This document shows positions 22,057-32,713 of a DNA stretch of 64,000 nt, piece by piece. Under the pieces are notes generated by a model. It was not told where the DNA came from. It made no database searches and saw only the letters and a program-made list of their open reading frames with translations. How positions within the stretch are numbered: position 1 is the stretch's first letter; each line of letters begins with the position of its first letter. Source of the stretch: Paracamarosporium sp. OC-R06-R3 (lineage: Eukaryota > Ascomycota > Dothideomycetes > Pleosporales > Didymosphaeriaceae); NCBI GenBank assembly GCA_019828545.1, contig JACVRA010000044.1, forward strand, positions 310,001 through 374,000, written 5' to 3'. A program made the position numbers and the translations under genes.

Positions 22057-23265
22057 ATGTCGAGCCTTTATCTCGTCAACGCACTCTATCAAGACAAGTC
22101 CAAGGACTCCGCTAATTCCGCTATGCAGGCTGTGTCCGAGGTCAAGCAACCCACGAATGGGTCCGATCAGTGTGCCGCTACACAACACGCCAATGAGTCC
22201 GACCAGGCTACCGTTACAGGCCGGCAACCCTCGACCGTAGCTGTCATCGAGGCCAACCAGGCTGCCGCTACAGGCCAGCAACCTGCGACCGTAACTATCA
22301 TTGAGGCCAACCAGCCTGCTGCAGGACATGCTAAACCTCAGATTGAACAGCAGAGCCAGAACGGAGATGCCATGCATCCGTCCCGCCAGCAAATGGTCAA
22401 TTTTCTGGGTTAGTTCGCTCCGCGCTCAATGTCATTGATACTGACCATATTCGGGCAGGCCCACTCGAGGAGGAGCTGACGCCTCTAGTCTACAAAGCAT
22501 CTGGCGCAAACACTCAGGCATTGGGCCAGAAGGCTTTTCCTGTCCCTCCCAAGCGCGGCAAGGGCGCGATGAAAAAGCAAATGCCTATCGTGCCTGAGCC
22601 GGCCACCCCCAAGAACTTTCAAGTATCCCGAGGGCGTTCCTTTCAGGCTGTAGCCCCATCTGCTGCAGCTACTGCGCGCTTAGGGGGGATCCTGGGTGGC
22701 AACATAGTCGTTGCCGGATGCGATCCTCGTCGTCGACAGCAGACCGGGGAGGGTCCTGAAGCAACAAGCTCTCCGGCACCTGTCAGCTTCACGAATTTTG
22801 ACAGCTATCCAAGTATGTTGATCACTATTCATGTCATTGGGACTTTTCTGACCAAAACTAGTCAAGCGAGAAGTTTCGGAGCAGCCCGAGCCCAGGCTTC
22901 CTGTATCTGTGGCTGCGACCGTCTCGCCTTCCAACCGAGCTGAGTCCCTACCCTTCCACCCCATGGTAGGAACAGAGCTGCTGCATAGGCCTGTGAGATC
23001 CATGGGTGATTTCCAAGCTGTCGGCTTCAGTCAGCCCGAGTCAGATCCACCTTCCGAAACAGAAGCCCGGATCAGGGAGCTGGAGAATGAAATCATTAGT
23101 CTGCGCGAGGCCGGTTTCTACAAAGACCGGGAAATCAGGAAGCTCAAAGCTGAGTTGCTTGGTAAGGGTACTCGCACTGGCTCGACCACCGACGCACTCT
23201 TCGAGGCTGGCATGAAGCGGCCGCGTTACGATGGAGACGTCGGCGGCTCTGTCAGAGAGCCGTAG
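22057..23265 (+). CDS. Hypothetical protein with Ala/Gln repeats and coiled coil
   Basis: The three exons are 22057-22408, 22459-22812 and 22862-23265, with introns of 50 and 49 bp (donors GTTAGT and GTATGT, acceptors GGGCAG and ACTAG). Phases agree and the product is 369 residues. Residues 45-90 carry an imperfect tandem repeat, TGRQPSTVAVIEANQAAA followed by TGQQPATVTIIEANQPAA. The middle is basic and Pro-rich (PPKRGKGAMKKQMP). The C-terminus has a coiled-coil helix (ARIRELENEIISLREAGF) and ends with a basic GMKRPRYDGD segment. No enzyme or DNA-binding domain is visible. Confidence 0.72.
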
Positions 23266-23455
23266 ACCTCTCTATTCCTACATACTCTGCAAGATTGAGA
23301 CGAAGTGAGGTATGCATGGTATGGATAAGGTCGATGGTGGACAACGGCAGATGATGCAGTACAATGAACGTACATGGAATTTCTGCATCTAAGTATGGAT
23401 GTCGTAGCATAAGTTTGTGACCCTCCGAGTCATTCCCAATGAAAGTAAATTGACA

Positions 23456-24854
23456 TCAAAGCTTTCCTCCTTTTGAATGAAGCCATCCCCTCACGTCATC
23501 AACTCCCATAAGCCCTATCATCATCATTCGGCCGAACACATCCACGTCATTGGCCTCAGCCGATCTCAATACCTCGGTGAAATCCAAATCTTTGACTAGG
23601 TAGTGGTTCCTGTCATTCCAAGCTGTGGCAAATTCGAGCGGTGATTTGGCCTCCCAAAGGGTAGCCGACAGAGTAACACGATTACCAATGGACATAGAGT
23701 GATTGCAAGCTGCGAAGTCACCTTGGAGGAGGGTGCATATGGATATAGCGTGGCAGACGGCGAGAAGGGTGCGTCGGCATGATTCTCGGAAAATGAAGGA
23801 CAGCCATACAGAGCGAGCGGCTGAGCTGGGGTAAAGAGGCAGGCTCTCGGTGTGGTCTTGATGGCAAGATTGGTCTTGATGCACAAGTGTGTGAAGGGAG
23901 TCCTTGAGTTCCCTCAAATGTGGCAGCAGGGTTTGAGTCTGATGATAATAACGGAACTGTTAACCTATCAGCTGGAAGGTTTCACATTATGAATGGCCTT
24001 GAACTTGGAGCGAAATAGTTGTTTTAGGATTTGAACTCACATCGTTGCTGCAAATCAATATGACTTGGTACAAGAGAACCGCTTGCGCTTGCGCGATGAT
24101 TTCGGCTGGTAGTATAGGAATCGGCTGTTCGACTAGCTCATGAGCTCTGTCAGTGATATGGCGCAAAACAAATTTTGCATTGGTCTCTGTCCTCGAAATG
24201 TATAGTGAGCAAGCGGCGAACGCATCTATTGAAATTAGCCAACGAGTAGAGTCACCGATGCCTGAAGCACACGTGCGCACCTTGCATAGATCGTGGCATC
24301 AACTCTTCATACAGTTTCGGATGACTCCACGGGGTACAGTTTTCTTCTACCATCATCCGAGGGGCCAGCTTCCATTGTTCCATAGAGTAACCTACGCGCG
24401 ATTCAAAGAGCTCGGATGCAATGAGGTTAGAAAACGACCTCGCTGACGGGATCCTTTCCACCCTAGTAGATGTGTCGATGGATTTTGCACCTCCGAGCCC
24501 CTGAATCGCATCGGTAAAAGGCTCTAAGCTACTCATAGGCCTTGACAACTCTGGAATAGGATCGAGGAGCACATCTGGCGCTGCAGCTACATCCGGAATA
24601 TCTAGTTCAAATGGGAACTCCAGCACTGTATCGTCGAACAGGTCGGTGACCAAGGAATTTCCGTCAGGGTCAGGAGGTGTCAAGGTAGCAGGCGATGTGC
24701 GAGGTTGCGGCGGATAAGTACAAGTTAGTCTTTGCCTTGTGCAACGGAGACAGTTTGGCTGCTGCAAATCGCATCTTCGCTTTGCTTTCGCGCACTCAGA
24801 ACATGATTTCTGGCGGCCTTGAGCGTTGGAAGTCCGCACACGGTCAGGAGGCAT
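23456..24854 (-). CDS. Zn2Cys6 transcription factor (AflR-like architecture)
   Basis: The three exons are 24281-24854, 24041-24225 and 23456-23938, with donors GTGCGC and GTGAGT and acceptors CAATAG and CATCAG. Phases agree and the product is 413 residues. The start MPPDRVRTS was chosen because the longer frame has no upstream ATG. The zinc cluster has Cys at 18, 21, 28, 35, 38 and 45 with spacing C-x2-C-x6-C-x6-C-x2-C-x6-C, which fits a Zn2Cys6 binuclear cluster. An acidic, Pro-rich middle follows. The C-terminal part has RESCRRTLLAVCHAI and LWEAKSP motifs seen in short Zn2Cys6 regulators of metabolic gene clusters. It is transcribed divergently from the NmrA-like gene, a pairing that suggests it may regulate that gene. 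That link is inference. Confidence 0.88.
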
Positions 24855-25296
24855 TGCAGGATGTGTACATGGGCAGTAGCAGCTCCGTTCAGGGATCTTT
24901 GGGATGGGTGAGACGCTTATTAATCTACAACGCGCTAGGTACCCGCTGTCTACCAATCAGCGTTTAGGTGCTTTCGCCCAACCCTCCTTCCTTTGCTTTC
25001 TGCTGCGGAAGTCTTTTCCACAAAGACTACTAATTTCACTTTAATATATAACCATCCTTGTGGTTGCTCACAGACATGCATGATAGGCGTGTGCGGGCTT
25101 CCGTCGAGCGTTTGGGGCCAAATGCGGAAGTGCGCATCTCCCACCATACGAGGTGCGGATTTCCTCCTAGACTGCGGAGCGGAATTCCATGCCAAAGATG
25201 ATAAAAGCGGCAGTTACACAGCGATAAAATCACAATCAGTACTCTAGATCTACAGTGTCCATTCCTCATAGCTCTTATTCTATCCTCCATTTCATC
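24855..25296. promoter_or_regulatory. Shared divergent promoter
   Basis: A 442-bp spacer separates the starts of the Zn2Cys6 regulator and the NmrA-like gene. Both must be transcribed outward from it. I did not find a convincing inverted CGG/CCG binding site by eye. Confidence 0.5.
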
Positions 25297-26252
25297 ATGT
25301 CAAAAACAGTCCTCGTCACTCGTGCCACCGGCTCCCAGGGACAGGCGGTCGTCAAGCATTTGGCAAAATCAGGGTGGAATGTGCATGCTTTTGTGTCAGA
25401 TCCTTCCTCTGAGCGAGCTGTTTCACTCAAGCAGTTCGGCGAAAAGGTGTCTCTTCACAAAGGTAGCCTTAGCGATACCGCATCGTAAGTCACCGCAACA
25501 TTTGTTTACTGCTATTACACCTGCTGAACTGTACCAGCATTGAAGCAGCTATCAAAGGATGCAACGCTGTTTTCTTTACGCAGATGCCCTCTTTCACCGA
25601 TGATTCAGAGACGCGCGAGGCACGCATATTGCTAGACGTGGCCAAAGCCGAAGGCGTAAAACATATCGCCGTGTCTACACAACTTGGTCTGAGCGACCCA
25701 AATGTTGAGCAGGTGTTTTCCAATCCCCATATTGCTCCAGCAGTCACAGGCAAAATCGCAGTCGAAAAACTTGTCCGCGAGTCCGGCATTCCCTGGACCG
25801 CCCTTCGCCCAGCGTGGTTCAACACCAACGTCACTCTACCAGTTGTAGATATGATGTACCCAGGCCTCTCAGAGGGCAAGTTCGTTAATAGCTATACCCC
25901 AGACTTGATCATCACTACTGTCGACCCTGACGACATTGGCGCTTTCACCGCGAAGGTGTTCAACAACCCGGACAAGTACACCGGAAGGCCGGTCAACATT
26001 GCGAGCGAGGAGCTGACGGTGGCGGAGATAGTGTCTGAGATCGAGAGAGCGTCGGGCAAGAAGGTTGACGTTCATTATCGCACGCCAGAGGAGAACGAAA
26101 AGGAATCCAGTAATCCGTTTGTTGTTGGGCAGCTCATCATGAAGCATCTGGTGGGGTTGGCAGATATGGATGAAATTAGAAGCCATGGTGTTCCGCTTAC
26201 TACCTTCCGGAAATTCTTGGAGAACAACAAAAAGACTGTTGTTCCAAGGTAG
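25297..26252 (+). CDS. NmrA-like NAD(P)-binding protein
   Basis: Exon 1 is 25297-25484 and exon 2 is 25538-26252, with a 53-bp intron (GTAAGT to ACCAG). The product is 300 residues. The N-terminus MSKTVLVTRATGSQGQAVV is a Rossmann dinucleotide-binding loop. The first Gly of the usual TGATGxxG is replaced by Arg, which may affect cofactor binding. LVRESGIPWTALRPAWFNTN and DPDDIGAFTAKVF are typical of the NmrA/HSCARG branch of atypical short-chain dehydrogenases. These proteins act as redox sensors or as reductases. There is no YxxxK catalytic motif. Its regulator-like neighbour is divergent. Confidence 0.88.
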
Positions 26253-26668
26253 ATGGTATGAGAAATTAGCGCGGATCAGCTCGTTTGGAGGCAAAGAAGA
26301 ACTGAAGGATAAATATGCTCGGAAGATGTCAACTTGACTTTGGTTTATGTTGCGGTAATCCTCTAAATGTAAAACTTTCGTTCAATATATAACCCCACAG
26401 CATGATTCATGTACGACATGCGAAAATGTCAATCGAGTCCTAGTATGAGTGAAAGTGCAAGTTTTCAGGCACATAATGGCGTTTGCCGACCGTAATGGCT
26501 TCTATATTATTATTATCTTAAGGAGTGTCGTTAAAATATTGTAAAAAGAGTGCAGTCAACACGATCGCTAAGCAACGTGCAAAAATTCGACTCCATCAAA
26601 TGCATCGCTAAGTCGCATTAGCATCATCCTCGGTAATTCCTCCTCGCCATTGAATCTCAATCGTCTCT
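26253..26668. other. Intergenic, AT-rich spacer
   Basis: This is the shared downstream region of two convergent genes. It contains AT-rich tracts (TATATTATTATTATC) near 26505. No gene is seen. Confidence 0.5.
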
Positions 26669-27081
26669 CTAGCAGCTCGTGCATTCCTGGCAAAGGAAGC
26701 TGGTCACCGTCTCACTAGTCAGGTCCTCGGCCGGCGTATCAGGGTAGACGAAAACATCGCCGTGGAGAGTGCAGGTTGGTGCGGAGCTAGTCAAAGTTAG
26801 TTGTTTTGCTTTTTGGTCTGTGGTGTGAAGTCGAATGTGTTGTTGACTTACTAAGTCAACCTGCAAAGTGCTCCACTTGCAACTTGGACACTGCCCGCTT
26901 TAACTCCCTCCTCAAGTGTCTGGCAAGAGCCGAAGGGGCCGGTCAGGGTGACGCCTTCGCCTCCAAAGTTTGCCTCCGGGTAGAAAGTGATAGAATAACC
27001 GTCGCGAGCTTGGACGGGGCGGGATGGCAGGGCGGAAGCAGCGCCGAGGAGAGCAAGGACGGTGGTGGCGATGAGCTGCAT
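26669..27081 (-). CDS. Small secreted Cys protein, beta/gamma-crystallin-like
   Basis: Exon 1 is 26852-27081 and exon 2 is 26669-26786, with a 65-bp intron (GTAAGT to ACTAG). The product is 115 residues. Residues 1-18 (MQLIATTVLALLGAASAL) are a signal peptide, perhaps followed by a short propeptide ending in QAR. The mature part begins YSITFYPEANFGGEG, with the aromatic-x-Gly spacing of a beta/gamma-crystallin Greek-key strand. Six Cys are present, the last three in CQECTSC. Length, signal peptide and Cys content suit a secreted effector, antimicrobial or structural protein. The choice between these is open. Confidence 0.78.
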
Positions 27082-28239
27082 GTTTGTTGTTGATGGAGAT
27101 TGTTTTTAGAACGGTTTGTGGGGTTTGAGGAGATGAATATTATTGTAGAAGGCTGTGGATATTGCTGATGTAGTAAGCTTGTTGAGTGCTGTGATGGTAA
27201 GTCAAAAAGAGCGGATAAGCTGGTGAGTTAAATAGCCAGGCAGGTGTGATCATAGCGGTGGCTCAAGTGGCTCAAGTGGCTCCGCAAATGGGTCCTATAC
27301 ACAGTAGTATCGTGTCTTGCTAGACTTCCCGCGATTGTCCGGCATGCGACTCTAACAATACGATGCTCGGGCCGTTTAGCGTCAGTTTACGGGGTCATAG
27401 GTCGCTCCCAATGCAACGTCTACATCCGTTTTATCGAGTGCAGGCATGCGTCTCGCATGTATCCTGTATCAGGATGTTGGTGGTTGTCTATCACATGATT
27501 CTTTCTATTGCATATAGTGGAGACGACCTCAGAATATGCAGCATTGTGCGTCAAACGAGCTGTTTGCTTTCCCTTCCTTATGGGACGTGCATGTTTCTCG
27601 GGGAATTGAGGCTAAGATGCGGGGAACATCCATCGGAACACGGCGAGTGAGACTCACGATTGGATGGCCCACCCAAAAGTGTGTGCTGTTCATGGTAAGA
27701 TCTGAGCCTCTGAGGTAATGCTGGTGCTGCGCCTCCGGTTTTGGTGGGGCGAGGTATTTTTAGCCGACATCACCCCAGTAAGCAAGCTCTCAGTGCTGCT
27801 CGCACGAAGAATCTTCACAAACCCCAATCCAGCAGGCGAAACACGCAAAGGGGGAATGCAGCCAAGGTTGCGAGTGACCTAAGCGGATTCTCTAGTGAAC
27901 TATTACAATTTGCGTAACCTGTTACGCGGGTCCAGATATTAATTTGCTGCTAGGGTTACGCTGACTGAGACGACAACCCATAAATCGTGCAGTCAAATGC
28001 AGAGCGAAACGAGCACAGATATTGAGAGCTACCTTTTAGGGACTGATCAGCAGTTCACACTGTATGAGCTGTCACTTCCGTGACGCGTAGCATCCTGAAG
28101 GAAGTTTGTCACATTTCTGCATCCTGAAAGTAAAGACCGAGAAGATAAACGAAACCAGTATCCCAGTCCAATAGGCAATCCAGCTGTGCGGCGATCAATT
28201 ACCTCCGAATCAGTGTTCACATCGGCATCGCGAACCATG
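27082..28239. other. Intergenic, promoter of secreted protein gene
   Basis: No gene is supported. The frame at 27363-27650 has no splice support or domain. The first 200 bp should hold the promoter of the small secreted protein gene. Confidence 0.45.
27258..27282. repeat. Tandem GTGGCTCAA repeat
   Basis: Two perfect and one partial 9-bp units (GTGGCTCAA) lie about 180 bp upstream of the secreted protein start. Position makes a regulatory role possible. It is also simply a short tandem repeat. Confidence 0.7.
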
Positions 28240-28599
28240 GCTGCTACCTGCCATAATGACAACGAAGAAGGAGTAGGAGAAAGCTACAAGCATAACTCGC
28301 ATAGGAAGCGCGCGTTCGATTTCCTGAATTTATGTGTCGTATCCCCAACCCCCTTGAATGCCGCGTCCGAGGTTGCTATTAGACAGAGCATGAGCGACTT
28401 GGAAGCCCTGCGTGAGTAGATTTACAGTTGAATCCACTCCTTGATGACCGGTCCGAATTGTTCCCGGCATAGGTGGATCCTCTGGCCTCGCGATGACGCC
28501 AGCCAGAACTTCTTCGCTCGCCTCACATTGGAAGCGATCCAAGACGAGGCGCCTGATACCTACGTGCCATTTCTCAAACCACTGCTCTTCGCTGATCGT
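28240..28599 (-). pseudogene. Truncated copy of the membrane-protein gene at 41.5-42.8 kb
   Basis: This 360-bp segment matches 41454-41816 in the same orientation. The half nearest 28599 is identical, and the other half differs by a handful of substitutions and one 3-bp indel. It encodes only the last 88 or so residues of the neighbour (from TISEEQWFEKWHVG to GGWGYDT and the stop) plus about 90 bp of 3' flank. There is no start codon or 5' part, so it is a gene fragment. Its left and right edges are sharp, and the sequence beyond each edge is unrelated to the parent. Confidence 0.9.
28240..28599. repeat. Left copy of 360-bp direct repeat
   Basis: This is the left member of a direct repeat pair (partner 41454-41816) that brackets the catalase to PKS-relic block. 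The shared sequence begins with GCTGCTACCTGCC and ends with GCTGATCGT at both sites. Confidence 0.9.
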
Positions 28600-29071
28600 C
28601 CCAATCATCTGAATCAGATGCGTATACTAGAAGCTGAAACAAAGCAGGGGTTGCTCTACCACCACCCTCCAGGAAATTGGAAATCGGTGAATCATGATGG
28701 TGGACAATGTTACCAAGATCATGCGGCGCTGCCAAGGGGGGCCACCAGCCAGTGAGGCGCAGCCTCGTAAGCACCACCGTCGGACCTTTTACGAATCCCG
28801 TCTAGATACAGCCCTGCGAAAGAGGTACCGACGATTCGGCGATTTCGAATTCACACGTGCGACCTTCTGAGGGTGTCCACATCGCAATGTGGTTACTGCT
28901 CTGGTCTAGCCGAATAGAAATGAAATGATCGAACGATTCCTCGAGCAGTGGTAGCCGTAAAGTGCATCACAGGTGATGACATAGATGCTACATACGCCTT
29001 TCTCGAGACTCAACGCCATATTACCTACAGGCCTGACTATCTTGCCTGCGGGGAGCGATGGCAAACCATTA
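28600..29071. other. Spacer left of catalase
   Basis: I see no gene. Short frames on both strands lack splice or family support. Confidence 0.45.
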
Positions 29072-30912
29072 CTACTTCTTATCCAGTCGCCCTCTTATGG
29101 CTTCCTGAACGCTATCTTCAACCTTGCCGAAATATTCTTGAGCACGGGGAATTAGCCCTCGTAGCAAGAGTAACTTGGAATTATACTCACGTAAAACCTG
29201 CTCCCGGAGGCCACTCGGTATTCCCGCCAAAGTCGGAACTATGTTATCGAGAAACTGCTGTTCACCACCCTTTTCCTTGCAGATAATATGCCACAGCTGT
29301 CTTGGCTGTTCAAAGTCTTTATCCTGCAGGGTCGTCGAAAACACCTGTACCTGCCCCGAGTAGATCTCATGCGTGGAAATCCGAACTCTCTTGCTGAGGT
29401 TCACAGGCCGGAATTCAGAGCGGACATAATCAGGATCGCCGCCGTAGTTTCCATTCATGGTTCCTGGTCCATCTCGAACGTACGGGCAGTATACGTTGTT
29501 GATGGGCCTGTTAGGTGGAAGCTGGAAGTAGTTAGGACCCACCCGGTAACGGTGCGCGTCAGGGTAGCTGAACATCCTAGCTTGGAGGACTTGGTTGTAA
29601 TGTGATCAGCCTTATTTTCTTGAAAGTGCGATGTGACTTACTTGGGTCGGCAGAAGGACCGATTCCGGGTACCATGTTTGATGGTGAGAAACAAGCTTGT
29701 TCGATGTCTTGGAAATAGTTGTTGGGCTGTTTCGTGTGAGAATTGTTTTACTCCTTGGGAAGGGGACTACACATGCGTTACCAGTCAGTGTCATTCTTCC
29801 GACACGCCGTAATGGGTATTCCGCATGAGGCCAAGTGTAAGTGTTATCAAAGATATCGATAGGGGCCGTCTTGACCCGTTCAGGCGTGATGACTTGGATG
29901 TAGATAGTCCACGATGGGAAGTTCTTCTGATTGATGGCATGGAACAGGTCTTTGACATGATAATCAGGCTCTGCTCCCGCGAGGTACAAAGCCGTCTTGG
30001 AGTCCATCGTTTTAACACCCTCGTCAGGCTTGATGTGCCACTTCACGTAAACATACCTCCCATCCTGTTATGTTTCAGTAACGACGTTTTGTGGGTTAAA
30101 TAGGCATTACAAACAGCTGTGTTCAGTGTATATGTGTGAACGCTGTATCCACTAATGTTCCTGAGCGAGGCCGGTATTCCGCGTTGGCCAAAAAGATGCA
30201 TCAACGCATGCATTCCCTCTGGGTTGTTGACATGGTAGTCCCAGAACATGGCATTATCAGGAACATTGGTTTGAGGGTGTCGTTTATGACTACGGTTCAT
30301 CGAAGGAAATTTGATGGGATCCCGGATAAAGAAAACAGGGAGATCATTAAAAACAAAGTCCTGGATACCTTCTTCTGTGTAGAACTTGATGGACCAACCT
30401 CTTACATCTCGAACAGTATCACTTGACCCTTTTTCGCCACCAACTGTCGAGATTCTCGTCATTAGTTTTGTTTTCTTGCCGACTCCTGTGAGAAATTTGG
30501 CATCTGTGAGATCTGAGATGTCTTCAAGAACTTCGAATTCTCCAAATGCTCCGGCAGCTTTGGCGTGGACGCTCCTACAACTCTGTTAATTCTGGTCCCC
30601 GTGCGAACTACGTACAGTACTGCAGACATGCCTTTCTGGAATTCTCTCACGCGCAAAATGGGCAAGAGTTTCGACCAGTTGGACATCATTTAGGGTTATC
30701 AGACCGCCATTGGTCGTACCATATCGAAGCTGCTCTGCTGAGCCAGGATCCTCGCTTGGCTGTCCTATCCAAAGATGTCAGTCCACTCCTGGTTTTCACT
30801 GCAATTACACTATCATCTTACCATTGGCTAGTGTATATGTCGGATTCTTTGAAGTCGAAGCCTGGAGACGTGAGCAATTGCATGAGAATGAAACCTGCGC
30901 TACACCTACCAT
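29072..30912 (-). CDS. Monofunctional haem catalase
   Basis: It converts H2O2 to water and oxygen. The eight exons are 30910-30912 (only the ATG), 30822-30861, 30632-30764, 30115-30574, 29771-30064, 29642-29726, 29191-29589 and 29072-29136. All phases agree and the product is 492 residues, normal for a small-subunit catalase. The distal haem-side His62 is in [10 protein letters not shown], Asn135 is in [12 protein letters not shown], and the proximal haem ligand Tyr347 with Arg343 is in [12 protein letters not shown]. The N-terminus [13 protein letters not shown] and ERIPERSVHAK are typical of fungal enzymes. There is no signal peptide, and the C-terminus (RLDKK) is not a standard peroxisome signal, so it is probably cytosolic. 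Intron 3 uses a GC donor (AG/GCATGT). No inactivating change is seen. Confidence 0.93.
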
Positions 30913-32713
30913 CTTGTCAATCGTTAGGATTGACCCACTTCTGGAAGACAGGAAGCTCTCTAGTTCAATGAATAAAGACGCGACCCTATGAACGGGCCAT
31001 AGCCTTTAAAACATACTTTTTCTTAGCCACTCTGCGACCGATGGTCCAACCTCTCACAAAAACCTACCAATCGGACCCCTATTCACCTCCATCACATGTG
31101 TGACCCCGCACGAAGCCTCGCGAACGTTCGTGTCGCTCATCCGCCTAGATCCGCTGCAAAACTTTGTCAATTGATGGAAGCGTGTTGTGCTCAGCTCGCA
31201 GGCCATAGTGATTGATGGAACGCTAGCGCGATTAGGATAAAGCTTTGCTCTGCTTCTGTGGTAGTGTCTCACTGAGTTTGATTGGTCATGCATGCGGCCT
31301 ATGAACCCCGCATCTCAACATATCAAGTGGTGTGTATTACATGCATGCTGATGTACTGTGCATGCAGCAATTTTAGAATCACCGCTTAGCTACAAAGTGC
31401 CGAGGCTTAAAATTTAATAAGGAGGAACCACAGAGCAATCACTACCCATGAACAGGGTCAAAACGCTACCTGTGCTAGAGCTAGTGCGTATTCACAGATC
31501 TAGCTTACTTCGGCGTCAATACCCTGAAAGAGGGGAAACAGATAGACTCCAACCTAGCAAAAAGTGTGTGATATGTAAATGACGAATTGCAGCCCGACCG
31601 CTTGGCACGTGAAAAGTTCAGAGGCATTGCACAACTAATCAGATCATGTGAGCCTGGGGCAGCTGAGTGAGCGTTCACTCCAATCGCACTAGTGTTTAAC
31701 CCACTACACGTCGCGCGAGGTCGCGCGAGGTCGCACGAAGTAGGATTCCCGTTCCCTTTTATCGAGACTTGACTGTGGATCCGGGTGAATGAGCTGGGCG
31801 GATCATTGTAACGATTCGTGCTCACGCGGGCTCGCACTTGTGACATAATGTGGCAGAAGATCCGATTGGCGGATATAGTGCCAAAGCCACGATTTACTGA
31901 AAGCATCTCCGTAAGACGATTCTAGTAATCGCCGATTGAGTTTTCTTTGTTCAAATTGTCCTTGACAAACTTAGTCATTCTCTATTAGCTGGGCAAGTAG
32001 GGGGAGCCTCACAGAGAAACAGTTGTGTAGTGTCATCTGATATGGATTTGGCAGATAGGGGAAGCTCTACTACCGAGCCTACATTTAGGGGAGCTTTTTC
32101 CGTGAAGTAAGGGAGAATAAATAAGCCCTCGCAACCCGCGGGTCCATTTTAGTTAACGATACAACCTTCCTTCGATGTTCACTGCCTGGAAATCGAAAGG
32201 TTCAAATGATTTTGACGTTCCAAGACACTCGTGGGCTTTCCAACTGCATACCTTTTCTGGATACCGCACACCGTCAAACTTGGGCACGGATCCATTGTGA
32301 AGATTTAGTGAACTATATCTAGAGGACAAACGATCAATCAGAGCAGCTTGACCAGAGCGCTCTCAAAGGGAAGACGGAGGTTGCAATAGGAGATTGTGTA
32401 TGCTCACTTCTACTCATTGCCGTGCTCATCTGTGGTCTGTTTACCACCGAACAAAGAACTTGGGGTTAATTTCACATTCTTCCCTCAACATTTCTTAGGT
32501 TTACAAGGAATGCCACGTCCAATATCTCATGCCCACAAGAAAATTCCATGGAGGAGATCATGTCTGTTCTGCTTTCCTTCGTGCTATCACCACCATAGAA
32601 TGCTCTGGAAGGAACGATGTTCCTATCTTTCAAGACAATATACCTGTGGCCCACCACCTTCAACCGCCTTCCACTTTAGCCTTGGTCGGGAAAGACCAGA
32701 GATTTATTTGATG
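30913..32713. other. Catalase-bZIP spacer
   Basis: About 1.8 kb without a supported gene. It includes the catalase promoter and a GC-rich palindromic cluster at 31711-31740. A 133-codon minus-strand frame at 31505-31906 spans that cluster, but it has no family signal and is probably chance. Confidence 0.45.
31711..31740. repeat. Tandem TCGCGCGAGG units (spacer 1)
   Basis: Two perfect 10-bp units TCGCGCGAGG are followed by a diverged unit TCGCACGAAG. The 8-bp core TCGCGCGA is its own reverse complement. Related copies occur at 34881-34910 and 37301-37320, each in a different spacer of the same gene block. Confidence 0.8.

Noticed and set aside
28240..28599. Repeat-induced point mutation as the cause of copy differences
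   Set aside because: Substitutions occur in both directions and half of the repeat is identical, unlike RIP.
31505..31906. 133-codon minus-strand frame across the GC-rich repeats
   Set aside because: Spans a repeat cluster, has no family signal and no promoter; probably chance.
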